Part shown: piece by piece, positions 21,701-31,790 of the stretch
Layout: every line of letters starts with the position of its first letter
Position numbering within the stretch: position 1 is the stretch's first letter
Source of the DNA: Synaphobranchus kaupii
Taxonomy: Eukaryota; Chordata; Actinopteri; Anguilliformes; Synaphobranchidae
Direction of reading: 5' to 3'
NCBI GenBank assembly: GCA_029718625.1
Contig: CM056391.1
Coordinates: 7,687,861 to 7,751,860, forward strand
Length of the DNA: 64,000 nt
Made by a program: the position numbers and the translations under genes
Notes under the pieces: generated by a model
Databases searched by the model: none
Told to the model about the DNA's origin: nothing
The model's input: the letters and a program-made list of their open reading frames with translations, nothing else

Positions 21701-23622
21701 CAGGTTCCCTGCATTGCAGCATTCTGAATGCTGAGGTAATTAGAGTAGTTAGCTCCTTCAGTTTCTCTCCAGCCTCTGCTTGTGTGAGAGCACAGGTGAT
21801 GGGCTCCAGCTCTGATTGGCTGGTATGGCCCAATCTGTGCCGTGTATTGACAGCGAACTGCAGGTTTCCAGGCACTGTCTGAATGGGCTGTAATTTGTTT
21901 CTCTCTCCGCTTCCTGGAGGGCATGAAAATTAAGTGTTTTTTTATTGTTTTGCTTCTGCAAGTCCTGCAGCCTCCGCTTTGAAACAGAAATTCTTTCTTC
22001 TGCGGCTATTTAAACGACACCTTGGCTCATCAAATGTTGAACCTTTTGTGTGGGTTTAACTAGCAGCAAACGTGCTAAATCTAAAACTATATCTCCTAAC
22101 CCATCTTCTTCATAATCAGACTCCATTCTGTTTCCCTCTTTCACCTACTCTGATATCTGTCTATGTCTTTATGTGAGATTATGTATTGACAAGACGACTA
22201 ATGGTTGTGACCCTGATGACTTGATGACATCATTGTTTGTTGCCTAAACCCGTGTTTACCATCTCCTAAATGTAAATGTTAATCTAATGGTTGTAAAGCA
22301 TGTTGCTACCTGTTATGTTCTGGCTATACTGTTGCTGACCAATACACAATGTGCTCATGGCAAGGGCTTGATGCTGTATGCGTGTGTTTGTGTGTGTATA
22401 TGTGAGAGAGAGTTGGGTTTGCTCTGAAGCTTGCTCCCATCCCTCACAGGCTGTGTGTATGTGTGTGTGTGTTTCAGCTGGGGGTGGATGGAGTAATCGT
22501 GTCCAACACCACAGTCGCCAGGTCAGAAACGCTGAAGGACCCCCACCGGGTGGAGACAGGGGGGCTAAGTGGCAGGCCTCTTCGGGAAATTTCCACACGC
22601 ACTGTGGGGGACATGTACCGTCTGACGAAAGGTAACAAGCCCAGGCCCCCCCCATCTCTGTCTCACTGTCTTTCCCTTGCTCTCTCCTTCCCCCTCTCTC
22701 TCTCTCCCCCTCTCCCTCTCCCTCTCTTCTTCCCTACATTCCTCTTTCCCTCCCTCTCTCTCTCCTTCCTTCCATTCCCCCCTCTCTCTCCTTCCCTCCA
22801 TTCCTATTTCCCCCCCTCTCTCTCCCTCCTTCCCTCCCCTCTCTCTCCTTCCCTCCATTCCTCTTTTCCTCCCTCCCCTCTCCCTCCTTCCCTCCCCTCT
22901 CTCTCCTTCCCTCCATTCCTCTTTCCCACCCTCCCTCCATTCCTCTCTCCCTTCTTCCCTCCCTCTCTCCCCTTTCCTCCATTCCTCCCTCCCTCTCTCT
23001 CCCTTTCCCTCTCTCTCTCCCTCCTGTGGGCCGTTGGCTCTGTGTTGAGTGACCATTGGGGGAAGGACTCTTGATTCCTGTACAGTACTACATCCATTAT
23101 TGTTGAAAATTATTGAGATTATGTGTATTGTTTGTCTTGTCTTTTTTCGAGCTGCACCGCAACAAATCCTTCTCAGTTTTTACTGATAAAGTATCTTGAT
23201 TGATTTAACAGGCTCTTTGTTCCCATCCAGGGAAGGTGCCCATCATTGGGGTAGGGGGCGTGGCCAGCGGCCAGGACGCCTTGGATAAGATCCGCGCCGG
23301 AGCGTCGCTGGTGCAGCTGTACACGTCGCTCACGTACAAAGGCCCGCCCGTCGTTACCAAGGTCAAACGGGAGCTCGAGCAGCTTTTGAAGTGAGCACAA
23401 GGCCGCCCCCCCCGCCGCCGTTCATGCACGACGACGACCGAGCGCTGGCTGAAACGTAACGGCTGTTGTCTTTTCAGAGAGCAAGGGTTCAAGAGCGTCT
23501 CCGAAGCCGTCGGTGCCGACCACAGGCCGGCGGACGCGAAACCACGGCAACGGAATCCGTCGCCGAATCCTGAACCTGCCGCAGAGACGGCAGCTCCCAC
23601 GCTGCACGCACACCGCAGCTAG
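14363..23622 (+). CDS. dhodh: Dihydroorotate dehydrogenase (quinone), mitochondrial, complete, 9 exons
   Basis: Class 2 DHODH, the inner-mitochondrial-membrane flavoenzyme that oxidises dihydroorotate to orotate with ubiquinone in pyrimidine synthesis. Exons: 14363-14380, 14992-15204, 15798-15997, 18477-18559, 19259-19446, 20822-20932, 22478-22631, 23231-23390, 23478-23622. They join in phase to 423 codons plus TAG. Visible features: basic N-terminus and membrane helix (residues 7-27, [20 protein letters not shown]), FMN-site motif [26 protein letters not shown], the catalytic loop [13 protein letters not shown] with base Ser213 (human Ser215), [21 protein letters not shown] and the phosphate-binding [14 protein letters not shown]. 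The human protein has 395 residues; the excess is mainly a C-terminal tail of about 28. The start is the first ATG in the right frame. Identification is certain. Confidence 0.97.
14992..15204 (+). CDS. dhodh: dhodh exon 2: membrane anchor and tunnel helices
   Basis: 71 codons, phase 0 at both ends; acceptor TTAACAG, donor GTTAGT. It encodes the mitochondrial anchor and the two helices of the ubiquinone tunnel ([20 protein letters not shown]). Confidence 0.93.
15729..15784. repeat. (TG)n microsatellite against dhodh exon 3 acceptor
   Basis: Nearly pure TG ending 13 bases before the exon, preceded by interrupted TG/TCTG from about 15651. Confidence 0.9.
15798..15997 (+). CDS. dhodh: dhodh exon 3: first FMN-binding segment
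   Basis: Encodes [20 protein letters not shown] and on to [11 protein letters not shown], leaving two bases of an Arg codon. The acceptor CCCTTTAG is preceded by a long (TG)n instead of an extended pyrimidine tract. A decayed copy of its beginning lies at 16165-16243. Confidence 0.95.
16165..16243 (+). pseudogene. Decayed partial duplicate of dhodh exon 3
   Basis: GAGGTGAGTGTTCTTGGCCG, then CAGGTTC, and later GGAATTGCAGCCGGCTTTGA parallel the first 60 bases of exon 3, including a CCAG acceptor. A small insertion and a shifted frame bring stops, so it cannot be used as a coding exon. It lies 168 bp after the real exon 3. Confidence 0.75.
17564..17997 (+). mobile_element. CRE-bearing repeat, copy 2, with 8-bp target duplication
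   Basis: Same family and orientation as 13503-14001, flanked by GTTACAGC on both sides (17556-17563, 17998-18005). The CRE (TGACGTCA) is at 17598-17605. It lies in dhodh intron 3. Confidence 0.78.
18477..18559 (+). CDS. dhodh: dhodh exon 4
   Basis: Encodes [20 protein letters not shown] and then IQLELTR. The YGFNS motif follows human NRYGFNSHG. The phase joins the split Arg codon of exon 3. Confidence 0.93.
18719..18790 (+). repeat. Short minisatellite, three copies of about 25 bp
   Basis: Unit GAATGTGTGGAGTGGATTGG with small variations, in dhodh intron 4. Confidence 0.75.
19259..19446 (+). CDS. dhodh: dhodh exon 5: catalytic serine loop
   Basis: Encodes [12 protein letters not shown] and the catalytic loop [11 protein letters not shown]. 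Ser213 is the general base, as in class 2 enzymes. Confidence 0.95.
20776..20811. repeat. (TG)n microsatellite against dhodh exon 6 acceptor
   Basis: A TG run with a few C substitutions, followed directly by CCTCTGCCTGCAG and exon 6. Confidence 0.85.
20822..20932 (+). CDS. dhodh: dhodh exon 6
   Basis: 37 codons, phase 0 at both ends, with [12 protein letters not shown], the FMN/orotate-contact Lys region. The acceptor lies just after a (TG)n tract. Confidence 0.95.
21291..21528. mobile_element. MITE with CACTGCAAAAAA ends
   Basis: Begins CACTGCAAAAAAACACATCT and ends with the inverse (AGACATTTTTTGCAGTG). There is no ORF and no clear target duplication. The family type is widespread in fish. 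It lies in dhodh intron 6. Confidence 0.6.
22478..22631 (+). CDS. dhodh: dhodh exon 7
   Basis: Encodes [19 protein letters not shown] and [20 protein letters not shown], including the substrate-contact NTT and the GGLSG flavin loop. The acceptor is GTTTCAG directly after (TG)n. Confidence 0.95.
22660..23025. repeat. Polypyrimidine tract (CT-rich) in dhodh intron 7
   Basis: About 365 bases almost wholly of C and T in short CTCTCTCC and CCTCCATTCC units on the plus strand. The long ORFs across it on both strands are low-complexity artefacts. Confidence 0.9.
23231..23390 (+). CDS. dhodh: dhodh exon 8: FMN phosphate-binding segment
   Basis: Encodes [20 protein letters not shown] and [15 protein letters not shown], the two phosphate-binding loops of the barrel. 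The donor is AA|GTGAGC. Confidence 0.95.
23478..23622 (+). CDS. dhodh: dhodh exon 9: C-terminus with extra tail
   Basis: Encodes [16 protein letters not shown], where human DHODH ends, and then about 28 further Pro/Arg/Ala-rich residues before TAG. The exon is GC- and CpG-rich. Confidence 0.9.
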
Positions 23623-24209
23623 AGAGCCTGGCCCATTCACATCAGCGTCCTGCTCCAACTTGATTGGCCATTTGCAATGACTTTGGCTTGAATGACAGGA
23701 AGATTGCGCATATATTAGCACAGCAGTACTGGGAGTGTCCCGCCCCCCCATCATGTTGCTGAGCAACCGATTGTTCATACAATAATGTTTATGTGTGTAA
23801 TATAATTGTAATATTATGAGGAAAAACAAGAGACACAACAGTGCTTGGAATGGTTGTAGATGAACTTGACTATTTATGTAATCTGCATTTAAAAAGAAAT
23901 TGACCCTGTCAGTATTTTATAAATGCAATTTCTAAATATAATGTACAGAGTTGTCATATTATATTAAGTAAGCTGCATCGTGGGATTTGGGTTCGCTTTG
24001 TCCAAAGTTCATTATTGGCAACGCTGCCCAATATCCGCGGTGATCCCACACACACTGATTATTTGATGTGAGGGTGACTCATTTTGTGTTGCTTTTGTAC
24101 TTTTGTATTGACCTTCAGACCCATTAGTTTGGATCAGCAGCGCTTGAAAGTTTAGATAACAAGGTCAGTAAAATAACAGTTTGAATGTTAGTCCCTTAGT
24201 CGTCTCGCA
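23623..24209 (+). other. dhodh: dhodh 3' UTR and downstream DNA
   Basis: Follows the dhodh stop. I see no canonical AATAAA; a variant AATATA lies near 23935, so the transcript end is not fixed. There is no other gene. Confidence 0.4.
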
Positions 24210-24433
24210 CCTGGGTTTTCAACAGGGGGTCTGTGGGCCCCTGGGGGTCCTTGAAGGTACTGTAGGGGGTTCCTGGCCAGACTTGATATGCAAAGACTAT
24301 ATATAGATTTGGGGAAATACTTTAAAATATAAAGTGAGCACAACGCTCCTGAACTAAAGTATAAACACTTTGTTTAAATATGACTATTTTTAACTTTGGG
24401 TCCCCTGGATCAGACAAGGTTGAAAACCCCTGG
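24210..24433. mobile_element. hAT-like MITE (GGTTTTCAACAGGGGG family)
   Basis: The left end CCTGGGTTTTCAACAGGGGG is mirrored by GGTTGAAAACCCCTGG on the right, with GGGTCCCCTGGATCAGAC inside. No matching target duplication is seen. A fragment of the same family lies at 58965-59030. Confidence 0.55.
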
Positions 24434-24518
24434 TATAGCAGATAGAAGGCCAGGAAACAAGGCTCTTTACGTTTTGAGGAAGGGATCGGTGATCAGGTAT
24501 GAATCCTGAATGTATATA

Positions 24519-26048
24519 CACTACTCACAAAAAGTTAGGGATATTTGGCTTTCGGGTGAAATTTATGGAAAATGTAAGTTCACGCTACAGTGATATTATA
24601 CGTATCATGAAAGTAGGGCATTTAAGTAGAAGCATGCAATGGTGATTTCCTCATCTCAAACAATTTATTGAAACAAAAGCCAACAACAGTGGTGGGTATA
24701 CCACAACAAAAATGTCAATGTCTCAATAACTTGTCATGTGCCCTTGAGCATCAATTACAGCTTGACAACGACGTCTCATGCTGTTCACAAGTCGACTTAT
24801 TGTCTGCTGAGGCATGGCATCCCACTCTTCTTGAAGGGCGGCCCTCAGGTCATTGAGGTTCTGGGGTACAGAGTTACGAGCCTCTACATGGTGAGTCAGC
24901 TGATCCCATAGGTTTTCTATGGGATTCAGGTCTGGAGAAAGTGCAGGCCACTCCATTTGAGGTACCCCAGTCTCCAGCAGCCTTTCCCTAATGATGCGAC
25001 CTCGATGAGCTGGAGCATTGTCGTCCATGAAGATGAAATTAGGCCTGTGTTGTTCATGCAGGGGCACAATGACTGGATTAATGATGTTATTCAGGTAGTA
25101 TGGGCTTGTCACTGTACCATTCACAAAGTGTAGGGCAGTTCTGTATTGACTAGACACACCTGCCCACACTGTAACACCGCCACCACCAAAGGGTCGTTTG
25201 GTGACAACAGTGGCTGATGCATAGCGCTCTCCTTGACGTCTCCAACATCGTTGGCGGCCATCATTTCTGCTCAACGTGAATCGACTTTCATCAGAGAACA
25301 GCACTGAGGCCCACTGGTCCCTCGTCCAGCGTAAATGCTCCCTGCCCCATGCAAGACGATGACGCCTGTGCCTGGTGGTGTGGTCAGGTACCCTTGCAGG
25401 TCGTCTAGCACGCAGACCACGCTGATGTAAACGGTTTCGAATGGTCTGACGTGACACTTGGGTGCCTCTCACCTCCCTTAAATGTGCCTGGAGTTGAGTG
25501 GCATTCATCATCCGGTTCCGCAGGGCACTGTTCACAATGAAGCGGTCATCAGTGTGGGATGTGGCCAAAGGACGTCCACTTCTATGCCTTTCTGTGACTC
25601 TTCCAGTCTCTCTGTATCTCTGTTGCAACCTGCTGATGACACTCTGTGACACTCTAAGCTCAGTGGCCACTTCCCCTGAGAACATCCTGTTTGAAGCCTC
25701 GCAATGGCGAGGTACTGTTGATCAATTGTTAGGTGTCGTCTTGGTCTCATGATGTCAAAATGTGAACAGCATGATGAAGAGGACTGTTTAAATACCAATT
25801 CTAATTGAACCAGGAAATTTATTGGTCGATTCATGGATCAAACACCTGTTGTGAATTTTGCCGTTCAGCTCCTTGTTAGAGAACAGCAAGTTGTGCAAAA
25901 AGTACTGAAACATTGAATAGTTGGACATGTGCATTCAAAAGTTTAGAGAAGGTCAAATTAATTTCACCTGTAAAGGTTATAGTGCATTTTAGGTTCATCC
26001 TGAAATTTCACCCGAAAGCCGAATATCCCTAACTTTTTGTGAGTAGTG
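24519..26048 (-). mobile_element. Tc1-type DNA transposon, near complete
   Basis: A 1530-bp element with terminal inverted repeats of about 46 bp (CACTACTCACAAAAAGTTAG, one mismatch between ends) flanked by TA. It contains one transposase gene on the minus strand. It stands between dhodh and the gene-poor region. Confidence 0.9.
24723..25750 (-). pseudogene. Tc1-type transposase, one frameshift near the N-terminus
   Basis: The frame from 25685 to 24723 gives 320 residues: helix-turn-helix region ([20 protein letters not shown]), a GRPL linker, and a DD34E catalytic domain with Asp in LFSDESRF, Asp in FMDDNAPAH and Glu in [12 protein letters not shown], 34 residues after the second Asp. The natural start ([23 protein letters not shown] at 25750) is in a different frame; the two frames meet near 25690, so about 22 N-terminal residues are disconnected. 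The rest has no stop. The in-frame ATG at 25685 could still start a protein lacking the first helix. Confidence 0.88.
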
Positions 26049-28438
26049 TATCTGAAATGGATAGAGCAGCCCAATCCCCCCCCCCAAAACGGCCCAACAC
26101 GTCTTCTATTACATTTCATTAATTTAGCATATGCTGTTTTCCAGAGGGCTGGACAATGGCTCTTAAGTACTGGGCTGGCATATGCTGTGTTTTCCCTCTG
26201 TCATGAGGGCCGTCAACAGGCCACGCCTTTTCTCTTGACCAGGTTCTGGGGTGTAGCCGAATCTATAGTGATGTGTTCATAGGGCATAAATGGCTTCAGC
26301 TTGTTTAATATCAAGTTTGGATTGTGACAGGGTTTTGTCTCTTTAAAAATCCTTATGTTTTTCATGTGAAACACGCAGCCTACCGTCCCATTACTGCACA
26401 GTGGATGTGGTTCACTACCACGCCCGAATGTCTGGTATGTTAACTCCTAGGTTTTATTCTTCAATTGGATTCGCATTGATGGCCGTAGTTATTGTTTGTT
26501 GTCGATAATTCTTAATTTTCTGTGAAGTTACGCTCCTGAACTGATGTCTCTTCACGGGCAGCGTTGCCCCTAACCTTTTGGGGGGCTCGATATTTTTATA
26601 CAGTCTATGGGCTCGATACAAAATTGAATTTGGGCCCCTCCGAAACGACATCGGTGGTTCAGATTGCGATCGTGGACCTGGGGGGTGGGGGGGAGGAAGA
26701 GTGGAATTGCGATTGGGAGTGGGGGGGGGAGGGGTTCAGAAACTGAAGTACAATGGTTGAGTGGTACTTGTGAATGTTCAACTGCAACGTTTCAGTCGCC
26801 GTGACCTTCGTCAGGCAGGAAGGCCAGGACAAAGAGAATGGACTGTATAAGATCATGTGGCCAGTCAGGCAGTAGTAACACCTATTGGTTCAGTGCCATG
26901 CATATAGGAAAACACAAGTAATCTATGAAGGTCTATGGCAAGTGTTGATTAAATACAAGACTTGCTGTATGATCTACCACTTTTGGCTTGGCTCTGCTCG
27001 GTAACCTGACCTCATTCAGGGCATTTTCCATCAGTGTGATGCCTACTGAAGACACCTGTCGAGCACATGTCGGTACTTTGCAGTTTGGTTTGAGTGCAGT
27101 CGTTAAATATTAATTGATCCAATGTCAGTGTTTTCATTGCTGACGTTTAGCAGCGCTAACACGTTTCCTTTTCCTCTGCCCCATTAAAAATAATGTCAAG
27201 TTGGGTTAAAAACAAAGCAATTCAACGTCAAGCCGTACAATTTCAAGCACATGTATGACCGCATGGTTTTTTAAATTACATTTTAATAAACTTTGAATGA
27301 AAGGGACTGCTTTCCTGGTGCTTTCAGGCTTAAGTGCGGGGCCCTGATTTATTTATGTGCCGTCTCTGGATTTAATATAGAAATACGGTTTGTTTTTTTT
27401 AATCCCTTAGATGTATTCAAAGCAGGGACCAGGAACACCGTGACATACTGAGAAGCATTTCTTCCTCTGGCTTCCACCGTTGTTGTCTTTACTGGTCATT
27501 TTTGTCAGTTAATTAAAAAAATGCCCCCCTTTCGCTAGTTTACGTTGACCTATCATAATGGAAAGAAGATGTGAAATTAAAAATGAAGGTCACACTTTAA
27601 ACAAAGTCTCTATATGAAGGTTTATATAGCATATATAAAGCCTTTATACCGAGACTTCGTTTAAAGTGTGCCCAAAATTAAAATAAAAGACCTGCAAATA
27701 TGGAAATTTAGTTAACTTTTGAAAAGGGGAGGGATCTTCATTATGGGTTGAGCTACTGTCAGGTACTCATCACAAACTCCTATCAACCAATCGTTCCCTG
27801 CAGAAAATGATTGGCTCATATTTGAAAGTCATTGATGGCACATGAGAGCTCCAACTCAATGGTTTCAGAACACTGGCTTTGTAGTTTGTGTGTCTGTTGA
27901 GCCTCAAAAGATCATTACCTTTGAACTACAACATAAGACCCAAGATCAACCAGTATTCTGTGATGTCCCGTATATATTGTATGTGTGTGGGGGGAAAAGA
28001 AGACCAGCATCTCCATCCCAGCGTTTTGCTGAAGAGGCTCATTTAGAAGTAGTTTCCTCCCAAACCTGTTTTTCATCAAGGTCTTATTTTGATTTTGGCC
28101 CTGCTAAGCTCCCGTTTATTTCCTCATTGTTCTCCCACTGATTGGACAAAAGACCCAGATGGTGAAGGTCATGTGATGGTTATTTTTAAGTACCGGCTTT
28201 AGGGGCTGGAGATGGGAGGCATGGTGGCTCTGAGTCATGATTTTGAACATTATTGCTATCAAAATGCATAAAGATAAACCATAGAAGCCCCTTTCTAATG
28301 GGGCGGGGAGAAGCAGTCCTTTATTCAAATGTGTCTTTTTCTGCCATTGGTCTATGTGAGTAGTTCACACAGCCAATAATGTGGCCTCATGGCGGTGCTG
28401 TAATTGTTTTGTTTTTTCTTACCTTAAGACCAAACGTA
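26049..28438. other. Gene-poor DNA
   Basis: No convincing exon. It holds a fragment (about 26585-26606, reversed) of the CATAGACTGTATAAAA repeat head, a G-rich patch at 26675-26735 and an 85-bp hairpin MITE at 27588-27672. Confidence 0.5.
27588..27672. mobile_element. Short hairpin MITE (GGTCACACTTTAAA ends)
   Basis: GGTCACACTTTAAACAAAGT is mirrored by ACTTCGTTTAAAGTGTGCC. It appears to be an internally deleted relative of 33817-34182. Confidence 0.6.
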
Positions 28439-28647
28439 GGCTGAATCCCATTCTCTGGACTCGCAGATTCGTGGACTCGAAGGCACGTTCTCGTTAACAC
28501 ATTTTGTGGCAAGTGCTCTTATGTGGACTTTACCCGCACTTTTTGCAAGTCTGCATCAATGCAGAGTCAGGGTTACCTGCCCCTGGAAATACGGCATTAA
28601 AGTCTGCAAGTCCACGAGTCTGTGAGGGCTCATTTTGGGATTCAGCC
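28439..28647. mobile_element. MITE with GGCTGAATCCCA ends
   Basis: The left end GGCTGAATCCCATTCTCTGG is mirrored by TGGGATTCAGCC on the right, with matching inner GACTCG(C/T)AGA segments. There is no ORF. Confidence 0.6.
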
Positions 28648-30980
28648 AATATAGCCAAGCCCATCAAATTTAGGTATTTATGCCTGATATGTGATATACT
28701 GTGTGCTGCATAATTTTCAATAACCAACCTACTTGGAGGTTTGTCTGCGCATTGTCTATGACAAAGTAAACATTTGCTTAACATTTTGTTTAGGAAACCA
28801 ACTTTTGTATTATAGTATTTATTTAGTTTTTTTAGTATAGAACCATTGTTGCCAACATTCTCCCTGTGACAACTTGGTGATCATTTTGGAATAATTTTTT
28901 ATATAATAATTTTTAATAATAATTTTGAAAACATTTTTGGATGGAATAATTAATATCCATCATAACCCTACTTACTCATTTCTTGTTTATTTAGGGGTCA
29001 TTTCTTGAGAAACCTTCCCACATCTCCAATAACCCCAAGGTATTGCTGACCAGAAGATTTTTCAAGAACCCAGGTAATATGTATACATTTGTAGCCCAAC
29101 ATTATACTTTACATACACTCAAAAGAGATACAGTATATTCATGTCGTGGTAATTCTCTTCAAACAACATGTGGCAAATTATCACTTGAAAGTCTAAATTA
29201 AATGTTTTAATTGTAAAATAAGTTTACTAAACTACCAAATATTTGTGATTGCATGTATCCACTACCACACAATCCCTCTACCTCAGTTAGTGCTCTTAAT
29301 TCAGACTAAGCTTCTGGATGTGAGAGTAGGCTGGTCAGCCCACAAATTCAAGCCAAGGGCTTGAGTCCAGAGGGCGACCAGGCACAGGGCCCCAGATGAA
29401 TCTGAAAATGTGCACTGTCCCCGACTGAACCCGCTCCCACATCACAGCCCGCCCCCGCGCCGAGCCCCAGCCAATCACAGAGCTGCAGAGGTTTGCCAGA
29501 TACTACTCCCCTCATCTCAGCCGGGCAGCAGGGAGACTGTGGGCGGTTGTGGGTAATCGCAGTCCACTTGTACGCTAATGCATTCCCTGGGAGGCCCTCT
29601 GAACCAATTTCTTATTTTTGTTTTGTGAGTGGGGCGGGGCGGAGGGGGGGGGGGGGGTGTAAGAGGCGTATTAAGTTACGACAGGCTGAAGATTATCTTA
29701 AAAATAGATGATAGGGGGGGAAAAAAATCAACCAACAGTGGGGAGGAGCTTGTCTTTCCCTGGGCACCGTTCTAGGGATGGCTTCCTATTACAGATGCAT
29801 AGCTGGCAGGAAATGTATACATCAGCATACTAGATAGCTGTCAGATGCATAACTTGCAACCTACTAACCCTGGTAGTCTAAAGGGCATCGAGTACGGCTA
29901 CTATTACACTGGATGCTTGAGCAACACTGTTTAATCAAGGTCTGCTCCTGCTCCCTTTACACAATGCTACTGTTTTCTTTTCGTGACCTGCTGAACTTGA
30001 TATTCAAGAAACTGGAAAAATGTCAAATTAAATAAAATTAAAGCTGAGCAACTTTTGTGATCCTCTGTCCATCCCTCCCTCCCTCCTCTCTTGCTCACTG
30101 ATTTGCATGAAAAACACGTAAACAGCAGCTATGTCAGTGTGTGGAGCAGCTGCTAGCCCTCCAGGGGTTGTTATGAGGGATGGGTATGGAAAATGAACAA
30201 ACAAAAAAAATGGGCTTTTGATTTTTCTTTTTTTACATTAAACATGACATTTGTAGGTCCTTTTCAACCGACTTGCCAAGAGCTCCCTAACGCCCCCATC
30301 CCCACAAAACAGTGACTCCTAATTAAAAACGATAACCAGTCTAATTAGCGTAGCCTCTGAATACATTACAAAGGATTACACTTTGATGATGCCTTTAAAG
30401 TCTTCACAGAGCGGTGCTAAGAAGAAAGTGTCATTGAAAAGAGGTTTCGCTTGAGTGGCCTTGCATTTTAATGACTGTACAAGAACAAGTCCGTTGGAAC
30501 GGAAAAGAAAGGAAGCTACGGCAATGGAGACTAAGGTTCCTTTTAGAAAGCAACAATATTCCGCCGTCGTGACTCTGTTTGCAGGGAAGATACTGCAGGC
30601 CCTCCGTGGAGATGGTCACATATAATCCTGAACCTTGTATGATCACGGAGAAAAAGAACAAAAAAAGAAAGCTGGGATGAAAGCAGTTTCAAAAGGATGA
30701 GCTCCTTTCCACCGAACCGTCCTCTTCCTCAGTTTCACAGCTTTTCCTCTTCGAAGGCTTCCTCCTGTCTACTTAGCAGTGATCTTCTAGCACTGATGAG
30801 GCCGTTCCATCTATTCCTGGAGCATCTGCTCTGTCAGAGACTAGGAGTGCCATCAAATGTCAGTCATAGGGTCCTGACATGATGACTCTCTCAGCCGTGT
30901 AGATGGCCCGGTCTCTTATCTCACTGTGATTAATGGGTCTTTTAGTGTGGAGTGCACAGCGTATGTACACAATGCATGAG
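28648..30980. other. Gene-poor DNA
   Basis: No exon recognised. A GC-rich patch at 29400-29480 with CCAATCACAG resembles promoter sequence, but nothing coding follows. There is a 16-base G run near 29650. Confidence 0.4.
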
Positions 30981-31790
30981 CTTTAGCTCTGATTAGGATA
31001 AATCTGGAGTTACACTCTCTCAAAGACCTGCTTTAGACCTGATTAGGATAAATCTGGAGTTACACTCTCTCAAAGACCGGCTTTAGCCCTGTGATTGGGA
31101 TACATCTGGAGTTACACTCTCTCAAACACCTGCTGTAGCTCTGATTAGGATAAATCTGGAGTTACACTCTCTCAAATACCTGCTTTAGACCTGATTAGAA
31201 TAAATCTGGAGTTACACTCTCTCAAAGACCTGCTTTAGCCCTGATTAGGATAAATCTGGAGTTACACTCTCTCAAAGACCGGCTTTAGCCCTGTGATTGG
31301 GATACATCTGGAGTTACACTCTCTCAAACACCTGCTGTAGCTCTGATTAGGATAAATCTGGAGTTACACTCTCTCAAAGACCTGCTTTAGACCTGATTAG
31401 GATAAATCTGGAGTTACATTCTCTCAAAGACCGGCTTTAGCCCTGTGATTGGGATACATCTGGAGTTACACTCTTTCAAATACCTGCTTTAGACCTGATT
31501 AGAATAAATCTGGAGTTACACTCTCTCAAAGACCTGCTTTAGCCCTGATTAGGATAAATATGGAGTTACACTCTCTCAAAGACCTGCTTTAGCCCTGATT
31601 AGGATAAATCTGGAGTTACACTCTCTCAAAGACCTGCTTTAGCCCTGATTAGGATAAATCTGGAGTTACACTCTCTCAAAGACCTGCTTTAGCCCTGTGA
31701 TTAGGATTAATCTGGAGTTACACTCTCTCAAAGACCTGCTTTAGCTCTGATTAGGATAAATCTGGAGTTACACTCTCTCAAAGACCTGCT
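30981..31790 (+). repeat. Minisatellite, 16 copies of a 50-52-bp unit
   Basis: Unit consensus: TTAGCCCTGATTAGGATAAA, then TCTGGAGTTACACTCTCTCA and AAGACCTGCT. I count 16 occurrences of the GGAGTTACA core. A variant unit (GTGATTGGGATACATC) recurs at 31089, 31292 and 31443, so blocks of several units have been copied together. Confidence 0.92.

Noticed and set aside
22463..23097. Long overlapping ORFs on both strands (up to 203 residues)
   Set aside because: Beyond dhodh exon 7 they are Ser/Pro/Leu or Gly/Glu/Arg readings of the CT-rich tract; low complexity, no splice or domain support.
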